DNA of 40,954 nt, from NCBI GenBank assembly GCA_027067575.1, contig JAMOVQ010000098.1:1-40954 (forward strand). The letters are read 5' to 3'. The position numbers and the translations under genes are program-made. This document shows positions 36,130 through 40,954 of this stretch, piece after piece. Each line of letters opens with the position of its first letter. Position 1 is the first letter of the stretch. The notes below the pieces were generated by a model, which made no database searches, was not told the origin of the DNA, and was given only the letters and a program-made list of their open reading frames with translations. Source of the DNA: Thermoanaerobaculia bacterium. Lineage in GTDB: Bacteria > Acidobacteriota > Thermoanaerobaculia > Thermoanaerobaculales > Sulfomarinibacteraceae.

Positions 36130-36813
36130 ATGGGAGGAGACAGGGCGACCGGGGGTTCCCGACCGCTCGTCATCGGGCACAGGGGGTTCCGGGCGCGGTA
36201 CCCCGAGAACGGCCTGGAGGGCATCCGGGCCGCACTGGACGCCGGTGCGGACGGCGTGGAGCTCGACGTCCGTCCCACTGCCGAGGGGCTGTGGATCTGT
36301 CATCACGACCTCCGGCACCGCGGACTTCCGGTGGGCCTCCACAGCTGGCGTGAGCTCGGCCGCTGGGGGGTCACCTCGCTGGAGGCGGTCCTTGCGGCAA
36401 TCCCCCAGGACCGGTGGCTGTACCTGGAGATCAAGCCACTGGCGACTGCCCGCCTCGAGGCGTGCCTTCCCTCGCTGGCGGCGCTCCTCGCCCGCCGCAG
36501 GGGCCGGCTCAGAATCTTGTCGTCCTCCACCGCGGTGCTGCACCGTGTGGAACCGGCAGTTCCGGTGGGCAGACCCTCTCTCGTCATCCGCCGCCCGCAC
36601 TACCCGGCCATCCCCGGGAGCTGGACCCTCTCGCCGCACCACACCCTCGTGGAACGCCTCCTGCCCACCGGGCGAGAGCTCCACCCGTGGACCGTCAACG
36701 CTCCGCGCCGCATCCGGGAACTGGCCGGCCTGGGGATCCCTTCGATCACCACCGACGACCCGAAAAGGGCGCTCCATGTCCTGGAGACGTGGGCAAAAGC
36801 GGATGACGCGTGA
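36130..36813 (+). CDS. Glycerophosphodiester phosphodiesterase family protein
   Basis: 'VIGHRGFRARYPENGLEGIRAALDAGADGVELDVRPTAEGLWICHHDL'. Confidence 0.9.
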   Translation: MGGDRATGGSRPLVIGHRGFRARYPENGLEGIRAALDAGADGVELDVRPTAEGLWICHHDLRHRGLPVGLHSWRELGRWGVTSLEAVLAAIPQDRWLYLEIKPLATARLEACLPSLAALLARRRGRLRILSSSTAVLHRVEPAVPVGRPSLVIRRPHYPAIPGSWTLSPHHTLVERLLPTGRELHPWTVNAPRRIRELAGLGIPSITTDDPKRALHVLETWAKADDA

Positions 36814-37550
36814 GGTCCGGGAATCCCGCAGGTCCACCACGTGTTGCGATGGAACGGATGGCCACGGCACCGTACCCCGACTCCCTCCGGGAGCTGCCGC
36901 TGCTCGCCGGTCTCGACGAGGCCGCGAGGACCACGGTGATCCACGAGGGCTTCCCGCGCCGTATCCCGCGCGCGGCGGTGCTGTTCTCGGAGGGGGAGCC
37001 TGCGGAGGGACTCTGGGCGCTCCTGTCGGGCCGTCTCAAGCTCGTGCGCACCACGCCCCAGGGGCGGGAGCTCGTGCTCCACCTGGTTGAGCCCGGTCAG
37101 ACGTTTGCCGAGGCCACTCTGACCGGTGCGGCGGTCTACCCCGCAACGGCCGCCTCCCTGGAGCCGTGCGAGCTCTGGTTCTGGCCCCGGGAGCGTCTGC
37201 TCGCGCTCCTCGGCGCACAGCCCGGCCTGGCGCTGGCGCTGCTCGGCTCCCTCTCAGCCTGGACCCGGCGGATCCTGACCCGTCTGGAGCTACTCACCCA
37301 GCGACGCGTGGAGGAACGTCTCGCCCTCTACCTCCTCGCGCGCCATGGGACACGGCCCGTTCCGCCCGGCTCCACGGTACACCTCGACATCCCCAAGCAC
37401 CTGCTCGCCGGCCTGCTCGGCACCGGTCCCGAGGTCCTCTCCCGGACGTTCCGCCGCCTGGAGGAGGCCGGCATCCTCGCCATTCGGGGCCGTTCCATCG
37501 CCCTCATCGACCCGTCCCGCCTCGAGGACCTCGCCCACGGCGGTTCCTGA
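36810..37550 (+). CDS. Crp/Fnr family transcriptional regulator
   Basis: cNMP-binding-like 'VLFSEGEPAEGLWALLSGRLKLVRTTPQGRELVLHLVEPGQTFAEATL' and HTH 'IPKHLLAGLLGTGPEVLSRTFRRLEEAGILAIRG'; start GTG 36810 or ATG 36849. Confidence 0.88.
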   Translation: MRSGNPAGPPRVAMERMATAPYPDSLRELPLLAGLDEAARTTVIHEGFPRRIPRAAVLFSEGEPAEGLWALLSGRLKLVRTTPQGRELVLHLVEPGQTFAEATLTGAAVYPATAASLEPCELWFWPRERLLALLGAQPGLALALLGSLSAWTRRILTRLELLTQRRVEERLALYLLARHGTRPVPPGSTVHLDIPKHLLAGLLGTGPEVLSRTFRRLEEAGILAIRGRSIALIDPSRLEDLAHGGS

Positions 37551-37618
37551 GCGCTGGTGTCCGGCCGTTCGGGCCATCCCCGTCTGTTCCCCGGGCCATT
37601 CCAGGCTATCCTGTCCCC

Positions 37619-39112
37619 GTGGACTGGATCGTCACTCCGACGCCCGAGGCGGCGCCCGACCCGTACCGGGCGCTGGGACGCCCGCCGGAAGGGGCGACCG
37701 TGGTCGAGCTGCGGGGCGATCTCTACCCGGACGCCGACCCAGCCGGTATCATCGCCGGCTGCCCGCTCCCCGTGCTCTACACGCTCCGATCCACCGCCGA
37801 GGGCGGCCGGGGGCCCGACGACCCCTCGGCGCGCCGGTCGCTCCTGGCCCGGGCCCGGGACGCCGGAGCCGCACTGCTCGATCTGGAGGCGGCCCGCGAC
37901 ACCGCCCTCCTGCACGAGCTCGGCCTCAACCCGGCGCAGGTGATCCTCTCGTGGCACGATCCCACGGGGACGCCTGACGATCTCGAGGAGCGGATCCGGA
38001 CGATGCTCGATACGCCGGCTGGTCTCGTCAAGGTCATCACCACGCCGCGCTCCATCGGCGATCTCTGCCGGACGCTGGAGGCCCAGGTCCGGTTCAACGG
38101 CTCCCGCCGCAGGCGGCGCCTCGTGGCGTTCGGCATGGGACCGTTCGGTCTCGCCAGCCGGTACCTCGCGCCGCTGTTCGGACCACGGGTTGCCTACGCC
38201 GCCTGGTCGCCGGAGGCCACTGCCGCTCCCGGCCAGGTCGAGCTCGGCCGTCTGAGGGCGGCCATCGGCCACCTCGCCGGCCCGCCGCAGGCGATCCATG
38301 CCGTGGTGGGCTCCGACGTGGAGGGAAGCCTCAGCCCCGTCCTCCATGGGGCGGGGTACGCGGCCGCGGGGCTCCACCGGGTGATGCTCCCACTGACCGT
38401 CCGGGATGCCGGAACCCTCCGGAGAATCTTCCCAGCGGACAGAGCCGGGGTGATCGAGACCGCCACGGGGGTGCCCGTCGGGGGACTGGCCGTGACCACG
38501 CCGTGGAAGGGGGAGGCGCTGGAGCTCGCGGCGGCCTCCAGCCCCCGCGCCCGCCGCGCCGGGGCGGCCAACACGCTGCTCCCCACCCCCCACGGCCCGC
38601 TCGCGGAGAACACGGATGCGGACGGCGTCCGCGGCGCCCTCGTCGCCGCCGGGATCGAGCCGGCCGGCGCCGACGCCGTGGTGCAAGGCACGGGCGGCGC
38701 GGGTCGGGGCGCGGCCGTTGGGCTCGACCTCGCCGGGGCGCGGGTGTTCCTCCGCGGACGCGACGGCGCCCGGACCCGGCGGATCGCGGAAGCGCTCGGC
38801 GTCCTGGCGATGGACCCGGACGAGGCCGCGCCCCGCGGGGCGATCCTCGTCAACGCGACGCCGCTGGGCCAGCGGGAAGATGACCCGCTCCCGTTCGCCC
38901 CGGAGGAGATCGCCGCCGCGTCCGCCGTGGTGGACATGGTCTACGGCGGCCCAGCGCCGCTCGCCAGGGCAGCCGCGGATGCCGGCGTACCCTCCATCGA
39001 CGGTGTCGAGGTTCTGCTCCACCAGGGGCTGGCCCAGTTCGCCGCCATGACGAGGACCGTTCCCCCTCGGACGTCCATGGAGCGGGCTGTCCGGCGGTTC
39101 GCGCCGCGTTGA
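37619..39112 (+). CDS. aroDE: Bifunctional type I 3-dehydroquinate dehydratase / shikimate dehydrogenase
   Basis: DHQD: 'VILSWHDPTGTPDDLEERI' and 'GLVKVITTPRSIGDLCRT'; SDH: 'VVGSDVEGSLSPVLHGAGY', 'GLAVTTPWKGEALELA', 'GAANTLLPTPHGPLAENTDADGVRGAL'. Confidence 0.88.
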   Translation: MDWIVTPTPEAAPDPYRALGRPPEGATVVELRGDLYPDADPAGIIAGCPLPVLYTLRSTAEGGRGPDDPSARRSLLARARDAGAALLDLEAARDTALLHELGLNPAQVILSWHDPTGTPDDLEERIRTMLDTPAGLVKVITTPRSIGDLCRTLEAQVRFNGSRRRRRLVAFGMGPFGLASRYLAPLFGPRVAYAAWSPEATAAPGQVELGRLRAAIGHLAGPPQAIHAVVGSDVEGSLSPVLHGAGYAAAGLHRVMLPLTVRDAGTLRRIFPADRAGVIETATGVPVGGLAVTTPWKGEALELAAASSPRARRAGAANTLLPTPHGPLAENTDADGVRGALVAAGIEPAGADAVVQGTGGAGRGAAVGLDLAGARVFLRGRDGARTRRIAEALGVLAMDPDEAAPRGAILVNATPLGQREDDPLPFAPEEIAAASAVVDMVYGGPAPLARAAADAGVPSIDGVEVLLHQGLAQFAAMTRTVPPRTSMERAVRRFAPR

Positions 39113-39137
39113 GGGCGGCCGGCCCGGCCCGGGCCGT

Positions 39138-40103
39138 TCAGGCGATCCCGACGGCCCGGCGCACCCGGTCCATCAGCGGCGCGACGGCCTCGCGGGCCCG
39201 GGCCGCACCCCGCTCCAGGATCCCGTCCAGCTCGGCGGGATCGGCCATGAGCTCCTCGTACCGGGCCCGTGCGGCTCCGAACGTCTCGAGGAAGTAGGCG
39301 AACAGGCGCTTCTTCATCTCGCCGTACCCGGTCCCGCCCTCGTCGAACGCCCGTTCGATCCACTCCCGGTCGCCCTCCGGGGCGAACAGCCGGAGCAGGG
39401 CGTAGAGTGCGCTGCCATCCCGCGGCTTCGGCTCCTCGACGGGAGTCGAGTCGGTGACGATCGACATGATCCGCTTCCGGATCGCCTTCTCCGGCCCGAA
39501 GATCTCGATCGTGTTCCCGTACGACTTGCTCATCTTCCGTCCGTCCACCCCGGGGACCACCGCGACCTCCTCGAGGATCAGCGGGTCGGGAAGGGTGAAC
39601 ACCTCCTCGCCGTACGTCGTGTGGAACGCCTGGGCGACGTCGCGGGTCACCTCGAGGTGCTGCTTCTGGTCCTTGCCCACGGGCACGAGCTCGGCGTCGA
39701 CGATCAGGATGTCCGCCGCCATCAGGACCGGGTAGGCGAACAGCCCGTGGCTCGGGACGATCCCCTGGGCCGTCTTGTCCTTGTACGAGTGGCACCGCTG
39801 GAGGAGCCCCATCCCGGTCACCGTGGAGAGGTACCAGGCGAGCTCCGTCACCTCCGGCACGTCGGACTGGCGGTAGACCACCGCGCGGCCCGGGTCGATC
39901 CCCAGCGCGAGGAACCCGGCGGCCAGGTGCCGCGTATTCTCCCGCATCGCCTCCGCATCGTGCACCGTGGTCAGTGCATGGAGGTCGGCCAGGAAGTAGT
40001 AGCAGTCGTGCTCGTCCTGCAGCCGGACGAACTGCCGGATGGCGCCGAAGTAGTTGCCGATGTGCAGCCGGCCCGACGGCTGCACCCCAGAGAGAACCCG
40101 CAT
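39138..40103 (-). CDS. trpS: Tryptophan--tRNA ligase
   Basis: 'VLSGVQPSGRLHIGNYFGAIRQFV', 'YPVLMAADILIVDAELVPVGKDQKQHLEVTRDVA', 'GRKMSKSYGNTIEIF'. Confidence 0.96.
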   Translation of the reverse strand: MRVLSGVQPSGRLHIGNYFGAIRQFVRLQDEHDCYYFLADLHALTTVHDAEAMRENTRHLAAGFLALGIDPGRAVVYRQSDVPEVTELAWYLSTVTGMGLLQRCHSYKDKTAQGIVPSHGLFAYPVLMAADILIVDAELVPVGKDQKQHLEVTRDVAQAFHTTYGEEVFTLPDPLILEEVAVVPGVDGRKMSKSYGNTIEIFGPEKAIRKRIMSIVTDSTPVEEPKPRDGSALYALLRLFAPEGDREWIERAFDEGGTGYGEMKKRLFAYFLETFGAARARYEELMADPAELDGILERGAARAREAVAPLMDRVRRAVGIA

Positions 40104-40130
40104 CGAGTCACCCTCCCCCGCTCGTGCACG

Positions 40131-40160
40131 ACGGGCCGGCGCGCAGCCACGCCGGCCCGT
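40131..40160 (-). terminator. Hairpin downstream of the ferredoxin gene
   Basis: ACGGGCCGGCG-N8-CGCCGGCCCGT. Confidence 0.5.
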
Positions 40161-40196
40161 TTCGCGTTTCGTCTCGTTCCCGCCGTGGGGACGGCG

Positions 40197-40436
40197 TCAG
40201 CAGTCCTCCCCGTCGTCACCGATGGCCTCGACGGGGCACTCCTCCATCGCCTGCTGGCACGCCTCTTCCTCCTCGGCGTTCTCCGGCTGCTTGCAGACGT
40301 AGGAATAACCCTCGTCCTCGTTCGCTGCGAAGTTGTTCGGAGCGGTCGTCCGGCACACGTCGCAGTCGATGCAGTTGGAGTCCACGTAGTACTTGCCCGG
40401 AACGTTGTCGGGAAGCTTGTCAGTGCAATCGGCCAT
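40197..40436 (-). CDS. 4Fe-4S ferredoxin
   Basis: MADCTDKLPDNVPGKYYVDSNCIDCDVCRTTAPNNFAANEDEGYSYVCKQPENAEEEEACQQAMEECPVEAIGDDGEDC. Confidence 0.88.
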   Translation of the reverse strand: MADCTDKLPDNVPGKYYVDSNCIDCDVCRTTAPNNFAANEDEGYSYVCKQPENAEEEEACQQAMEECPVEAIGDDGEDC

Positions 40437-40557
40437 GGTGCTTTCTCCTTTCCTCCGGTGGTTCCGGAGCCACGTCAGGCGGATGCTAGCACACACTCCG
40501 GTGCTGTCAACATCCGCGCCGGCCGCGAGCCCTCCGCCCGCCGCCCGGCAACCGCCG

Positions 40558-40798
40558 TCAACGGTCCGGACAGTCCACCAGCCGCCACCCGCCGCGGATC
40601 GTCGTGTGCTCGCAGTACCCCTTGCCCGTACTGTTCCTTGCCCGTACTGTTCGGCGTGTTGAGGTACTCGAGGATGCTCTCGCACGTCTCGTCGTCCGAC
40701 GGGACGACCCGGCATACACCTGCGTAGGCGGGGTTCGTCTGACAGCACGCCCCGTCGCCCGAAACAAGACACTCCCCCCAGGTACCCCACTCCCCCAC
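40558..40798 (-). pseudogene. Small Cys/Trp-containing ORF frameshifted by a 16-bp tandem duplication
   Basis: Removing one copy of CCTTGCCCGTACTGTT (40620-40635 / 40636-40651) restores MGEWGTWGECLVSGDGACCQTNPAYAGVCRVVPSDDETCESILEYLNTPNSTGKGYCEHTTIRGGWRLVDCPDR*. Confidence 0.6.
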
Positions 40799-40920
40799 GA
40801 GCCCAGGGACGAGCGGAGCGATGTCCCGGTAGGCGCTTCAGAGAACCAAGACCATCACGATTGGGACTGTCCCTCGACCTGGCCGAAACCCCCGCCGAAA
40901 AGACGGCGCTCCACCTGGTA

Positions 40921-40941
40921 CCCCCCCCCCCCCCCCCCCCC
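40921..40941. repeat. Poly-C homopolymer (21 C)
   Basis: 21 consecutive C, 13 bp from the window end. Confidence 0.9.
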
Positions 40942-40954
40942 GGGACCAGCGGAG

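Overview
GC-rich bacterial window, possibly Acidobacteriota-like (inference from gene content only). It has about 30 credible protein genes and no recognisable rRNA, tRNA or CRISPR array. Core genes: a beta-oxidation pair (thiolase plus 3-hydroxyacyl-CoA dehydrogenase/enoyl-CoA hydratase) with a FadR/TetR-type palindrome upstream, a parvulin PPIase, an N6-adenine MTase-like protein, GDPD, a Crp/Fnr regulator, a fused AroDE, TrpS, a ferredoxin, MmgE/PrpD, an MFS transporter and an FAD oxidoreductase. Two accessory loci stand out. (1) A minus-strand operon, 16344->9660, encodes an ECF sigma factor, a soluble zf-HC2 protein with a beta-rich C-terminus, a TPR-CHAT protease, and a secreted subtilase carrying DUF5666-like repeats. 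The last two are joined by an ATGA overlap. The layout resembles the TPR-CHAT/Csx30/RpoE logic of type III-E CRISPR but has no CRISPR. (2) A plus-strand cassette, 17970->23200, encodes a gingipain-like C25 peptidase, a 76-aa Cys-containing peptide ending in ...CSSGPIQS, and an HPr-kinase-like protein. It is a candidate RiPP-like system in which the peptide C-terminus, possibly its terminal Ser, is phosphorylated. Between 23.2 and 29.3 kb there is a poorly characterised secreted-protein island. It contains a partial gene duplication, a nucleotidyltransferase pair flanked by short interspersed repeats, and a six-Cys secreted peptide next to a putative beta-propeller protein. All calls come from reading the sequence and supplied ORFs; no database search was run.
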